Source of the DNA: Intoshia linei
Taxonomy: Eukaryota; Orthonectida; Rhopaluridae
Direction of reading: 5' to 3'
Length of the DNA: 64,000 nucleotides
Assembly: GCA_001642005.1 (NCBI GenBank)
Contig: LWCA01000049.1
Span: forward strand, 1-64,000
The notes beneath the pieces are model-generated. The model did no database searches, was not told the DNA's origin, and saw only the letters and a list, made by a program, of their open reading frames with translations. Shown in pieces: positions 1 to 18,792 of this stretch. Position 1 is the first letter of the stretch; each line of letters begins with the position of its first letter. The translations under genes were made by a program, and so were the position numbers.

Positions 1-478
1 ATACTTTTGATGGATCAACCATAACACCATTTTTATTTATCACATGACCTAACACCTTAATTTCGTCAATTCCAATTATACATTTTTTGGTTTGACAGTT
101 AATCCAGCATTTTGCAATGCCATCAAAACACACTATAAATCTTTTCTATATTTTTCAATAAAATGCGATGCAATGATATCATCGAGATAGACTGTCACGT
201 TATCAATATTTTTCAATATCTGTAATGTAAAATTCAACATAGCACATGATGCCACAATCAAGAACAATTTTCCCGTAGCATTTTAATTCTTGACCGTCAG
301 CTCCTTTCAATGCTATATTAGTTTCAGTAATATCGGCATTACTAAATATTCTTTTTACTATATTAATATTAATGCAGTTCACCTGAGATCCGGTATCATA
401 AATAAATGAACATGTCTTATTTACGGTCTCTTTTATAGAACGAATTTTTCCTGCAACAATTTTTCCTATTCTGGACAT
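1..478 (-). pseudogene. Ty3/gypsy-type retroelement pol remnant (protease joined to reverse transcriptase)
   Basis: On the minus strand, 478-203 reads as a 91-residue frame with the retropepsin active-site motif DTGSQ and a following GADGQELKCYGK stretch typical of gypsy proteases. Directly after it, in another frame (about 226-1), comes the reverse-transcriptase catalytic motif VYLDDII, then, after a further frame change, a stretch ending VLGHVINKNGV, which is the region after YxDD in gypsy reverse transcriptases. An intact element has well over 100 residues between protease and YxDD, so this copy has lost that part by internal deletion. There are also frame breaks and a stop after YLDD. The element runs off the left edge; no LTR was recognised. 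Family assignment is from motifs only. Confidence 0.75.
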
Positions 479-811
479 TTGAGAAAATTTTTGAAAATAA
501 TTTGTAATGAATTAGATATTTAAGATCAAAGATATAAATTAAATATTTAAAGTAAATTATTTTCACGATAATCGATAAGTTCATAGTGACTAACTTTATT
601 CATTACGATTTGGACCTAATTTATAAAATTTTAGAACACCCCTACTGCATAATTATGCAGTCTCCATTAAATAAAAAATTGAAGCAATATAAATAAATAT
701 CAATTCAAAATATAAATATTTAAATTTCTATAGAATTAAAGCAGTAACAGGTTGTCATATGTATAAACTTTTTTCCCATTTTTAATTTGATAATTTCAAA
801 TTTAATTTTAA
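479..811. other. Gene-free stretch upstream of DHX15
   Basis: AT-rich DNA between the retroelement remnant and the DHX15 start codon. It presumably holds the DHX15 promoter and 5' UTR. I see no clear TATA box, initiator or repeat boundary. Confidence 0.4.
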
Positions 812-8194
<7,383 letters not shown>

Positions 8195-8472
8195 TTTTTA
8201 ATAAATATAAATTTATGATATTTTGTTTGGGGACTTTTCAAAACTTGATAAATATAAAATTTGAAGAACGGCTTCGTCACGGTAAATATTTAGAATTTTG
8301 CCACTATATAGTTATCAGATTTATTAATTTACAAGTTTGAGTATACAATACATTAGTATTATTGAACGAATGGACGTAGATACGGTATCACTACTCATGG
8401 ATCAACAAATAATAAAAATATAGCAACATCAAAACGGATTCTTTAAAATCTACGTTGAGCAACAATAAACAA

Positions 8473-9624
8473 ATGGATTCCTCTCAAATAATTTGTCATT
8501 ACGAAAAATCGTTAAATTATACACTTTACGATGTTAAATGGATACCACAAAGCGCAAAATTTGTAGCACTGGGAAGCCATCCTCGTGGCACGGGTTCATT
8601 GGACATTTTTCAGTTGGGAAAAGAGTTGAAACTGATTCATAGTGTACGTTGCAATTTAATTAAATAATTAATTAAAGTAAATTCCTTGAATTTAAATTTT
8701 AGTCGGAGAAACCAAATTCATTCAAATGTGGATCTTTCGGTGCGTCAGTATACGGCGATCGCCATTTGGCTACTGGTGATTTCAACGGTCGAATGCAAGT
8801 GTGGTAACAATTTAAATTAATTACATTGAATAATTTAATAAATGTCTAGGGATTTACTTGACGATAAAAGTCAATCTGTATTTTCATCCAAAGGACACGA
8901 AGGAATAATAAACTGTATAGATGGAATCGGTGGTCAAAACGTTGGTGTGGGTGCTGCAGAAATAGCAACTGGAGGTCGTGATGGGTGTGTTAAAATTTGG
9001 GACATTCGTCAAACAACGCCCGTCGTAAATATTGATCCAGAATCACATGGTAATCCTCGAGATTGCTGGTCCATTGCATTTGGAAACAACTCTAACGAAT
9101 TGGATAAAGTTGTTGCGGCAGGGTTCGATAATGGAGATTTAAAATTGTTCGATCTTCGTACACTGAAAATACTCTATGAAAAGCAATTTAAAAATGGTAT
9201 ATGCAGTGTCCAGTTTGATCGGCCTGATATTCAAATGAATAAACTTGTTGCAACAACATTAGAATCAAAGATTCATCTTTTTAATTGTAATCTTTTCAAG
9301 GGCGGCATAAATTCTATTGATTCAAATATAAAAAAACTTCCACATCTTGTTGAAAAAGCGCACAAAAGTACTGTCTGGTGTGTCAAACATTTGCCTCAGA
9401 ATCGAGACGTTTTTGTTACCACTGGAGGAAATGGTACCATCAATCTTTGGAAATATTTTTATCCGGACAACAATGAAAATGTTGGCACGTTGGAACTTGT
9501 ACAGGATGTATTGCTTTCTTCTCAACCTATTTCGTCGTTTGATTGGTGTAAAGAAAAAACTGGGTTAGCAGTCTGCGGGTCGTTTGATCAAGTTGTCAGA
9601 GTTGTTATTGTTACGAAATTGTAA
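8473..9624 (+). CDS. WDR92: WD40 protein WDR92 / DNAAF10 (Monad)
   Basis: Seven-bladed WD40 protein that works with the R2TP/prefoldin-like co-chaperone to preassemble axonemal dynein arms in the cytoplasm; in animals it is tied to motile cilia. Exons 8473-8643, 8703-8803 and 8850-9624 give 348 residues (human 357). Matches recalled family blocks: NYTLYDVKWIPQSAKF near the N-terminus, GHEGIINCIDGIGG, RDGCVKIWDIR, AHKSTVWCVKHLPQNR and the C-terminal SSFDWCKE...FDQVVRVVIVTKL. The start is the ATG at 8473; an upstream TTG-initiated frame is not used. Introns are 59 and 46 bp. It begins 278 bp after the DHX15 stop on the same strand. Confidence 0.95.
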
Positions 9625-10685
9625 AAAAATTTTTTAATGTACGCAACATTTTATATCATGTCTTATTAAATTGTAAATATTCATTATGTACTGTATTTTA
9701 TAAAATTAAAATAATATTGCTAAAAATAGACCAAGAAATATAAGGATGATTGGGGATTCGTCCAATTCTATACAAGTGCATTTAATGACTACTAATAAAA
9801 CATTAATCATATTGAAAGAAAATTTAATTTATAATTACCGTTTTTGGACTCTACCCGTTGATAATTAGTTTACGATCAATTTTATTTTAATTTTCAGAGT
9901 CAACTCGACTTTTCTTTGATTAACACCATTTGTAAATTGATTCAGCGTTAATTTCTATTCACTTTACAGTTTACAAAATAGACCAGTGCTTCTCATGGGA
10001 GTGACTGGTTACTCCAAGGGGTGAATACTAAAATTTTAGATGATTGGGGTGAATGATAAATTTTTAACATATTTTATTTAATTTAGTCAAATATGTGAAA
10101 AAACCAAAATTTTACTAACCCTTAAGGAAAAAATCCCAAAATTTATAAAATTGCATAAACTATTTCATAATAGATCAAAAAAATTAATTTATTTAAAAAA
10201 TAATAATTTTTCAAGATTTAATAATAGGTATACTTGGAATTATCCATTAAGGTTTGATTTATTTATGGCTCTAAACCAATGTTACCAGTTAACCAGGGTT
10301 ACCAACAATAAGTTATTCTCAATCTGAATTTTTGAGCGAAGCTCAAATTTTATTCAATTTAGTCAAAAATGTGAAAAAACCAAAATTTTACCAACCCTTA
10401 ACGAAAAAATCTCAAGATTTATAAAATTGTATAGACTATTTCATAAAAAATCAAAAAAATTAATTGATTCATTAAAAAATAATAATTTTTCAAGATTTAA
10501 TAATAGTTAAAAATAAAATTTTCCCTTAAGGGTTGATTTATTTATGGCTCTAAACTAAAGTCTCTAATATAAAATTTGATGATAAATGTTTTTTATATAA
10601 ATTACAACTGATTTTAAAAATAAACAAAACTTTTTTTTAAAAACATCAAAATAAACCATAAAATGTGAAACCGATAATCCTTATA
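9625..10685. repeat. Intergenic stretch with a ~200-bp direct duplication
   Basis: Two diverged direct copies, about 10080-10283 and 10356-10561 (offset ~276 bp), both run from AATTTAGTCAAA through GTGAAAAAACCAAAATTTTAC to TTTATTTATGGCTCTAAAC. Upstream, at about 9986, is a hAT-like end CAGTGCTTCTCATGGGAGTGA; the same end occurs in reverse at about 19275-19295. No gene was seen. Confidence 0.6.
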
Positions 10686-11210
10686 TAATATGCTACGCGA
10701 TTTTTGTTTGTGTGTGTTCCACTTTATTTAAATAACTAGCCGTCTTAAAATTGTATAAAGTCCACATTTCAATTACAGTTGTTTCCAGAGGTTTTTGCAA
10801 AATAAATTTCAACATCCCAAACTCACATCTTACGGGTCAAAAACGCCAATTGTCCTTTTTTTTTTTAAAATCAAACGAGTTGGAGAATTTAAAAAAATAT
10901 ATACGCTGATACGGATTTTAAAATCATAAACATTATCATAAATTTCAATTTAAAAAAATTATATCTTCAGGGCCAAAACCCCAAATTACCCTTCTTTTTT
11001 TAATGAAAACAGCCCTAGAAGATAAAAAAATTTACAGGTGGTACAGTTGTATCCTGTTAACACACACAAAAATTTCAATCTGAATAGTGATGTCTTCACG
11101 GTCAAAAAAGCATTTTGGTATTTATATATTTTTTTTCCGAAATATTTTATTAAAACAAAAAATGTAAATAAATTAAATTAACGGTCCGAAAATTAATAAA
11201 AAGGTAAGTA
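10686..11210 (+). repeat. Modular Helitron-like repeat, copy A1
   Basis: Begins TATAATATGCTACGCGAT, then TTTGTTTGTGTGTGTTCC, and continues through the family modules (GGGTCAAAAACGCCAATTG; GGCCAAAACCCCAAATTACC; GGTCAAAAAAGCATTTTGG). It aligns by eye with the copies at 36985 and 42712. No coding potential. Confidence 0.7.
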
Positions 11211-11993
11211 AGAAATAAATATTGGAATGTTGGTGATTTATCTCATGTGATTAAAACTTTTGTCCCTGTAACGATTGGCAGATAAGAACTCTGATAATTT
11301 CATCTTAAATAAAAAGATGTCCAAATTTCGATTCGAACCTATCCACGCAGAATACAATTATATGACTATAACCACTCTGCCAGTTAGACATCACAAGTGA
11401 GTTATATCAAAAGTATATATTCGAATCTCGATTAGTATGGTAGCGATATATTACTACAGTCCCGGACCAATTCGATTGTTATCATTTTATTCAAATTTTG
11501 GTTCAAGTTAAACGAGTGGGTGTGTTTAGTAAAAAACGGTACTTTCTAAAGAATTAAATTTTGATTTGTTTGTCAATAAATTATTCATTTTCTATCAAAA
11601 TTTCTAAAATCATGGATTTTCATTTCTGTTTATTCATTTTTAAATAAATGTTATATGGAATCCTGACCTTAAAAGTCAGGTACTACCTGTAGAGTTGTTA
11701 ATCTATCACCTAAAAATTAATACATAATATATGTTAGTCCTAAAGGGTGTGAGTTTCGAAAGAATTATCGAAAAATTTACGATCTATGCCAATATATACT
11801 ACATTGAAGTTTCCATTATGAATCAGAGTTTATTTGTTATTTTACCTACCTTAGATACATAGATTTATAGCAGCTAATATCTATAGATAAATGTGTACTT
11901 TTAGTTTAATTGCATGGATATTCAAGATTTACAAAAGTTAAAATCTCAACAAATGTAAAAATAATTTTTTGAATATATGAAAATATAAAGAAA
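11211..11993. other. Gene-free stretch upstream of ATG7
   Basis: AT-rich DNA holding a tRNA-like sequence (11316-11392, listed separately) and presumably the ATG7 promoter. Nothing else recognised. Confidence 0.4.
11316..11392 (-). ncRNA. tRNA-like sequence (tRNA pseudogene or SINE head)
   Basis: On the minus strand it has an A-box (TGGCAGAGTGGTTA) and a B-box core (GGTTCGAATC), both Pol III internal promoter elements. The ends can pair as an acceptor stem (GATGTCT with GGACATC, one G-U), and a TTTTT run follows. The T-stem does not pair well and the anticodon arm is poor, so this is more likely a tRNA pseudogene or tRNA-derived element than a working tRNA. Confidence 0.5.
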
Positions 11994-14620
11994 ATGAATG
12001 ATTTGAAATTTATAAATTTCAAAACATTAATTGATATAGGATTCTGGAAAGAAATTTACAAATTAAAATTGGAAAAGTACAAAAATAACCAATCACCCAT
12101 AAACTTGGTTGGATATTTAAGAAAAGATTTAAATCTAGAATCAAATTGTATAGTGGAATATACTGAAACATCATTTGATGACGATCAAAATTTAAACAAT
12201 GACATTGATATTGTATCGGGAACAATAATAATTTTCAATAATCCAAAATCATTTCATGATTTGGATAAGATTGCTTACTTGAATTCTGTCGGTAAGGATT
12301 GGTATAAGAACCTAAATAATACAAATTTGGATGAAATTTCAAAAAGGGACTTGGTCAGAGTATATGCAATTTGTTATTTGGATTTGAAAAAACATGTGCA
12401 TAAAATTTGGTTTTCTTATCCATCATTTAGTTACGCACCTTTAAATGAATTACATTTCAGTGAAAATTTGAAAAAACACTATGAAATGTCAAAATCAACA
12501 CTATATGAGGAAATTTTAAAATTTGAAGGCCGAGAAATTAAATTTTTGACATTATCTAATGACACATTAGTTAAATTTAATTTTAAAAACGTGACAGATT
12601 TAAAATCTGATTTATATGTAATTTTAGCGGATGGATGTAATACAAATTTACAAGTATCTAATCCATACTTGCGAAACCTACTAAGTATATTAAACAATGT
12701 GTTGGAATTTAGTTTGGATATTTTTGTCCTTTGTTTTAGAAATTCTTGGGATGAATCTCAGATTATGAAAATTCGGTTAAACCATTTAAAAAACCCCGAG
12801 ACGTTGGAAAATTTTCAAGTAGTCGGATGGGAACTTAACGATAAATCTCGTCTTGCTTCTAAAAAGGTTAACTTGAAAAATTCATTTGACATGGAAACTA
12901 TAGCCCAAAATGCTATATATTTAAATCTAAAATTGATAAAATGGAATATTTTACCTCAAATTGACTTGGATACGGTTTTTCAAAAAAAATGTCTCATTAT
13001 TGGTGCAGGAACACTGGGATGTTATGTAGCTCGTGGGTTGATGGCTTGGGGTATTCAAAATATATCATTTATTGATTGCGGTTCCGTTTCTTTTTCAAAT
13101 CCAGTACGTCAATCTTTATATAGTTTCAAAGATGCGATCGATTGCAAAAATAAAGCCCAAACTGCTGCAGAGTCTTTAAAGTTAATAAATCCCAAAATTA
13201 TAACAGATTATTCGTCCATCACGATTCCCATGCCTGGCCATGTTTTTGATGAGAGAGAAATTAAAGAAGTCACAGAAAATATTTCTGAAATAGACAAGTT
13301 TATAAAAAATTGTGATGTAGTGTTTAATTTAACTGATAACCGAGAAAGTAGATGGTTAACTACGGTTATTAGTCAACATCACAACAAAATATGTATAACG
13401 ACTGCCATTGGATTTGAGAGCTTTCTGGTTATTCGTCATGGTGCAAGTACGACAACGTTGGACAAAATTAATCTCAAATCTCGTTATGTTAATGGTGACA
13501 TGTTGGGTTGTTATTTTTGCAATGATATTGTTTCTTTAACTGATACAATGAGCGATAGATCCTTGGATAAACAATGCACCGTTACTCGGCCTGGGATCGC
13601 CATGATGGCTGCAGGTATTTTACTTTTTTTTCATTCTCTCGTCACAATCTTAATCAATACCAATAACTAGCAATTACATGATGTATTTAATGCAGTGATT
13701 ATTAACTGGTGCACCGTAAAAAAATTTGAGTTTATTTTAATAATTTTGCTTAAAATTAGTGTCAATCTTTTACATTGACTATTTGATTTGTTTGATTAAC
13801 ATATATTAATTATATTGTAAAACAAAAAATTTGAAATAATTAACGTTCCTAAAATTAAAAAAAAGATTTTTTGATACAGCTTATTCCATTTGATATAAAT
13901 ACAAAATTTCAAGCCCAGAAATCTAAGCATTTCGGTGAAAAATAATTTATTATCAATTAATATTTTTCAAATGTTTCGATTAAAATCAAAAATGTAAATA
14001 TTGATCCTACAATTTCAAAAAAAATGTGCATTGAACGTCTACACATTTCCAATTATAATAATATTGTAAAATTGCTATCGTTTTTATCAACTTTTATAAA
14101 AATATTTGCCCATTTATCGTTTTATGGTACATTTAAGACATGGGTGCTGACACCCTAGGAAGGTGCCAGAAAATTTTAGGTATATTTTTGTATTAGGATC
14201 TTTCGAGTCATAATATAATAAATATTAATATATAAAATTGTAATTTGAATTTTAGGTCACGCTGTGGAACTCTTTGTAAGTCTTGTAGAACACTCAGATG
14301 GAATAAACTGCTGTGCAACGACTCAGTGCAATGTAACTAAAGAAGATGATAAAATATCATCATGCTTAGGAATAGTACCTCATCAAATCCGCTGTTATCT
14401 TCCTGAATATAAATTAATACAACCAACTACACAACGATTTAATAAATGTTGTGCTTGTAGTCCTATAATTGTAGATAACTATGCAAGGGAATCCTACACC
14501 TTTGTACTAAAATCCATATTAGATCCATCCCATCTTAACAAAATAACTCAATTGGATAAGGATCTTAAAATTGCTGAAAATGTAAATATCGACATTGATT
14601 CCTCATCAACCATTGATTAA
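11994..14620 (+). CDS. ATG7: ATG7, E1-like activating enzyme of autophagy
   Basis: Cytosolic E1-like enzyme that adenylates ATG8 and ATG12 and passes them to ATG3 and ATG10. Exons 11994-13614 and 14256-14620 encode 661 residues (human 703). The N-terminal domain (about 1-290) has FKTLIDIGFWKEIYKLKL and SRLASKKVNL. The adenylation domain has the ATP-binding loop GAGTLG at 337-342, NPVRQSLY, IPMPGHVFD and DNRESRWL. The catalytic cysteine is Cys528 in QCTVTRPG, and zinc-site cysteines appear in GCYFCND and KCCACS. The C-terminus keeps GIVPHQIR. Splicing G|GT across the 641-bp intron restores GHAVELFVS. No sign of inactivation. Confidence 0.96.
13690..14160. repeat. Repeat debris in the ATG7 intron
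   Basis: About 13850-14110 matches the tail of the modular Helitron-like family (TTCAAGCCCAGAAATCTAAG, GATCCTACAATTTC, GAACGTCTACACATTTCC), also at 41220-41470 and 43330-43500. Around it are weak hAT-like ends: CAGTGATTATTAACTGGTGC near 13694 and ...ATGGGTGCTG near 14150. Boundaries uncertain. Confidence 0.5.
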
Positions 14621-16437
14621 AGTTAATTATCCATTATAATCTTTCATAGCAACTCATGTCCTAAAAACCAATTGTCAATTTTTAATATAGGTCATTAAAT
14701 TTTTAGTAAAAACATGTTTAATATTTTGTAACAAATTTGACGTTATTCTATCAGCTGGAGCTGGAATGTGTCGTATTTTAAATTTTTCACGTTATCCAGG
14801 TATTTTTCAATATTTTTATTATTAGCATGATCAATTGACTTTGCGACAAGTTTAAAAGCACGCAAATCTTCAATGATTGTGTAACTATTGCTAAATGTAA
14901 ATTGTATTATGTAATATTTTTTATATTTTACATGAAATGTTCTTTACAGTCATGACTCTTGACCATACTTTGTTGCATTAATATTATAGAAAGAGTTGAA
15001 AATAAATAAAATAAAACACAAGTAGTTCCCAAATGACACTTGTCCCACCAGGAAGCATACAGAGTATGAGGGGCGCAGGTTTAATATAAATTTAAAGTTA
15101 AATCGTTAACATTGCTTTGATATACTCTTGCATCAATAATAATATTTGCTTTATACTAAAATACCTTTTAAAAAATCACAGTCTGGCAAAACAATTTAAT
15201 TGTTACTGTGAAGATTAGTTACAAATTTAATCTTTTTGTATTAGTACAGATTTTAATCTGTTACCATGAAGTTTAAATACACGGGTAGAAAACAAGGGAG
15301 TGCAGTTACTGCGGATTTAAGATTTTTGACGGTATCTATATATCAATATAGACTATTAAATGTGAATGATTCTATACCAGGAGTGTCAATTATGCGACCC
15401 CCAATTATGGAATGTGCGGCCCGCGTTATAATATAAATTTTTGTTTTTTAAACATATTTTGATTATTTTACAGTTTTTTCATATATTTTTCATGATTTAT
15501 TTATTCATTATTACAATTTTAACATCATTTGTACACTTCATTGTTATTGTTTCATATTTCATTTTATGAATTAAAATTATAAATTAATTAAATCTGTTAG
15601 TTTTAACATAATTTTTTAGTATAGATTATTTTTGTGCGGCCAGCGTAATAATTTTTTTTCACATTTGGCCCGCCAAACAAATTGTGTCTGACACCCCTGT
15701 TCTATACACTTGATGCAAAGTATGTGCCGCCTCATACAGAATATCTACCCAAAATAACCTTTCCTTTAGTTAATTGAAAGAAAAGCTATAATCAAGCTTC
15801 TTGATTAAACGTTTTAAATTTAAGCTAGTGCGACCAGAAGTACGACTCCGCAATGCCTAAAATCGTACTTTGTTGTAGTAAATAAACTTATAAATTAAAA
15901 TTTAACTTAAATGTTCATTTTTCTAATCAAAAACATATTTTGTTTTTAAGCAATAAAAGTACTACTTTTAGTACGACAAAAATATGGTCAGCCTATTTAA
16001 GTGTCAATTAAGCCTTAATTCATGTTCAAAGCTAGAATATATTACTGGATGCTTAGTTATTTTTAAAATCTAAGAAATAGAAGAGAATATCTTTGACCTT
16101 GGCGGTCTGGCGACTTGTAGTTCAATACTGTAAAAATTATACATAATTCAAATAGCCTACATAAGTATCTCTAACTGTAATACTAATTATACAATTAGTA
16201 GAATATTAGACAATAAAAAAAATAAATTATTCAACTCGTCAATAACAAGTTTATTTATCATTGTTGGCATAACAAAATTTTTTTGTTTATTTTAATTTAA
16301 ATATAACTTATGAGTCAAAGAAATGAAACTATTATTACAAATGTACTACATTAATCAATAATTTTCCTAAAATTAAAAAATAAGTTTAACTAACATTTCA
16401 ATTTACTGTAATAATTATTATAAACTGAAACGGTAAG
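14621..16437. other. Intergenic stretch between ATG7 and the first tRNA-Glu
   Basis: No gene recognised. It contains one clear hAT MITE (15378-15699, listed separately). The rest is AT-rich DNA without visible structure. Confidence 0.4.
15378..15699. mobile_element. hAT-type MITE, perfect 8-bp duplication
   Basis: 322 bp beginning CAGGAGTGTCAATTATGCG and ending TGTGTCTGACACCCCTG, so the ends are inverted repeats. The 8-mer ttctatac lies immediately on both sides (15370-15377 and 15700-15707), a perfect hAT-length target duplication. It has internal GCGGCC segments and no coding capacity. Confidence 0.9.
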
Positions 16438-16509
16438 TCCCTTGTGGTCCAATGGTTAGGATTCCGCGTTTTCACCGCGGCGGTCGGGGTTCAATTCCCC
16501 GCAAGGGAG
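16438..16509 (+). tRNA. tRNA-Glu (anticodon TTC)
   Basis: 72-nt cloverleaf: acceptor stem TCCCTTG/CAAGGGA, anticodon stem CCGCG/CGCGG around the loop TTTTCAC with anticodon TTC at 16471-16473, and T-arm CGGGGTTCAATTCCCCG. A T-run that can end Pol III transcription follows at once. No CCA is encoded, as usual for a eukaryotic nuclear tRNA. It is identical over all 72 bases to the copy at 18721. Confidence 0.97.
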
Positions 16510-17572
16510 TTTTTTTATTATATCTATTTAGTCATTTTATTAAATTATTCATTTATTTCATGACATAATTGATGCAACTTGTAAATAACACGATAAATTA
16601 TACCGCGATTCAAAGAAAAAAATTATATTTTAAGAGAAAATCTTTGTTAATCTGTGTTATAATTTATATATATAACTAAGAGTCCTAGAATTTTAACAAA
16701 CAAAAATTCCAAGGCATATTTTTCCGGAAGAGAAAGTTAAATAAATTTCAATCTCAAAAACTTACATCTTCCCGGTCATAAACCCCAATTATCCTTTTTC
16801 ATGTCCTAGAATTTAAAAAAATAGACTCTGATACAAATATTTAAATAATGAACACTATCATAAATTTTAGATGCAAAAAAGTATATACAGGGTATCCAGG
16901 GTCAAAACCACATATTAAATTTTTTTTAAAAAAATTTAAATAGTACTAGAATTTATAATAAAAATAAAAGTTCATACCGTTATATCCTGTCAATTTTATT
17001 TATTTACATAAAAAATTTTAATCTCACAAATTGACGTCTTCACGGTCAAAAAATCACTTTACTATTTTTATACTATACTACTTTATTACTATATTTTTTT
17101 CCTTTGATGACTATTTTATTACAATAACAACTTGAAAATAGTTAATGGTCCTAGAATCTAAAAAAATGATTATTCTAATACAGATTATACCAGTTTATAT
17201 AAATACAAAATTTTAAACCAAACATCTACGCATTTTTATGAGATTTTACCAATTATAATTAAATATTTCATAATATTTAAATTGTTTCGTCTCAATTTAA
17301 ATATATTTTGGCGCATAAATTAATATTTTAATACTAAAGAATTTGAAAAATATACACTCAAATCAAATTTTGAAATCGTTATTTCTTACAATTTTTTAGA
17401 TTTGTACCTATAATTTGTTGTTTTTAAGATTTTACTTTCATTGTTTATAAATTATAATAAAAAGTCTTAAAATTAAAACGCCCCCCTCGACAGAACTAGC
17501 TATTTGGACGAAGTACATAACAGTCAAGTTAGTTATAGTAAACTTATAGTGGTTCACGATTCAAATAGAGTA
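16510..17572 (+). repeat. Intergenic stretch with a degraded modular Helitron-like repeat
   Basis: About 16690-17280 carries several family modules in order (CATCTTCCCGGTCATAAACC; GGGTCAAAACCACATATTAA; CACGGTCAAAAAATCAC; then AACATCTACGCATTTTTATG). The start is missing or decayed. No gene seen. The 3' part may include the METTL23 3' UTR, which comes from the other strand. Confidence 0.5.
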
Positions 17573-18566
17573 CTAGCCCCATTGATAAGTAAAATTATTT
17601 GTACCCCAAAATTCAAATAAAATCTTCCCCAATAAATAAGTTGTATATAAAATTATTAAATTATATTTGAGTCTCAGGACCCTCTCGGAAACCACTTTTT
17701 TAATTTTTTTTAAAAAACTATACCATCTATATTGATAAACTATCCAACATTTTGTATTTTTAGCGCAATTGTTCAATATAAAGTGTATTGTGGCTAAAAT
17801 ATTTTGAAAATCTAAAACTTTGAGATAAAATTTGCACAATTATATAAGTATGCAGTCAGAACTGTACATTAAAAGCGTTACTGAAAACATTCACAAAGAT
17901 TATAATTGTAATACAATGTAATCTAGTTTCGATTCAAAACTTTCGATACAGCTGAGACTGGTTGTAGTCAGACAAACGTTTCAACAGACAGTGTTACCTA
18001 CGCTCAGTACTGACTGTAATAGTACCTTTTCGCTGATAGAAAATATCACTAGCAATAACTACATTGATTTCATTTGATTCTATAAAATCGACCAATTTTT
18101 TAGTAATGCGACCCCACTCAATTTGTACCGATGAAACATTTTTAACTTTATTTAATTTTATATTATCGTAAATTTTCTTAGTATACTCGTAATCTTTAAA
18201 CATAACATCAGATAAATAAACTTGTTTTGCATGTTTTGCTAAAAACAATCCCACTATGCCAGTTCCACATCCCAACTAAATGTTAATCAAAATAATAATT
18301 GGCTTTTATATATTAATAAGTATTAAAATGTAATAATGGTTAAAGAATCAATTTGTGAAAGGCGGTTTCACTTCTTGATCAAATACCTTTACAAATTTAA
18401 AAAATTCTAGTAAATTTAAAATTTAAAAATTTTAAAATTGAAAATTGTTTACCTCCAAAATTATTTTGTCTTTAAATTGATTCAAATTTTCCATAATGAG
18501 ATTAATCATGACAAAAGAAGAAGGCCATATAGTTTTTTCATACGATTCAAAACTGTTTTCCGATAA
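17573..18566 (-). CDS. METTL23: METTL23-like lysine/arginine methyltransferase (5' end not found)
   Basis: SAM-dependent methyltransferase of the METTL21/23 group; METTL23 is reported to act on histone arginine. Exons on the minus strand: 18453-18566 (SYEKTIWPSSFVM), 18026-18275 (LGCGTGIVG SAM-binding motif I, QVYLSD, EWGRI, VVIASDIFY) and 17811 down to about 17573 (DFQNILATIHFIL, CWIVYQYRW). Splices at AAAAG|GT and TTTTAG|AT keep the frame and reproduce the METTL23 order ASDVFF-DFEDILATIYF-STYQVR. The first exon(s) upstream of 18566 were not identified; an acceptor (ATTATAG) sits just before it. After YQYRW the sequence no longer resembles the family, so the true C-terminus may lie in another exon or be diverged; the open frame ends with TAG at 17573. 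Confidence 0.78.
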
Positions 18567-18720
18567 CTATAATATTCAATAGAGATTCTAGAACATAATA
18601 ATAATCAAAAATTGTATAGAAACTTTATTTTTTTAAACGTAAAAATGTTACGAGTCCTAACTTGGACAAAAATTAAATGCATTTATTATTCTAATACAGA
18701 TTAATTAATTAAACTCCATA

Positions 18721-18792
18721 TCCCTTGTGGTCCAATGGTTAGGATTCCGCGTTTTCACCGCGGCGGTCGGGGTTCAATTCCCCGCAAGGGAG
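18721..18792 (+). tRNA. tRNA-Glu (anticodon TTC), second identical copy
   Basis: Same 72 bases as the gene at 16438 (anticodon TTC at 18754-18756), followed by a T-run. Flanking sequence is unlike that of the first copy, apart from AT-richness. It lies 154 bp from the first recognised METTL23 exon and on the opposite strand. Confidence 0.97.

Noticed and set aside
9322-9568. Small ORFs inside WDR92
   Set aside because: Out-of-frame shadows of the WD40 exon.
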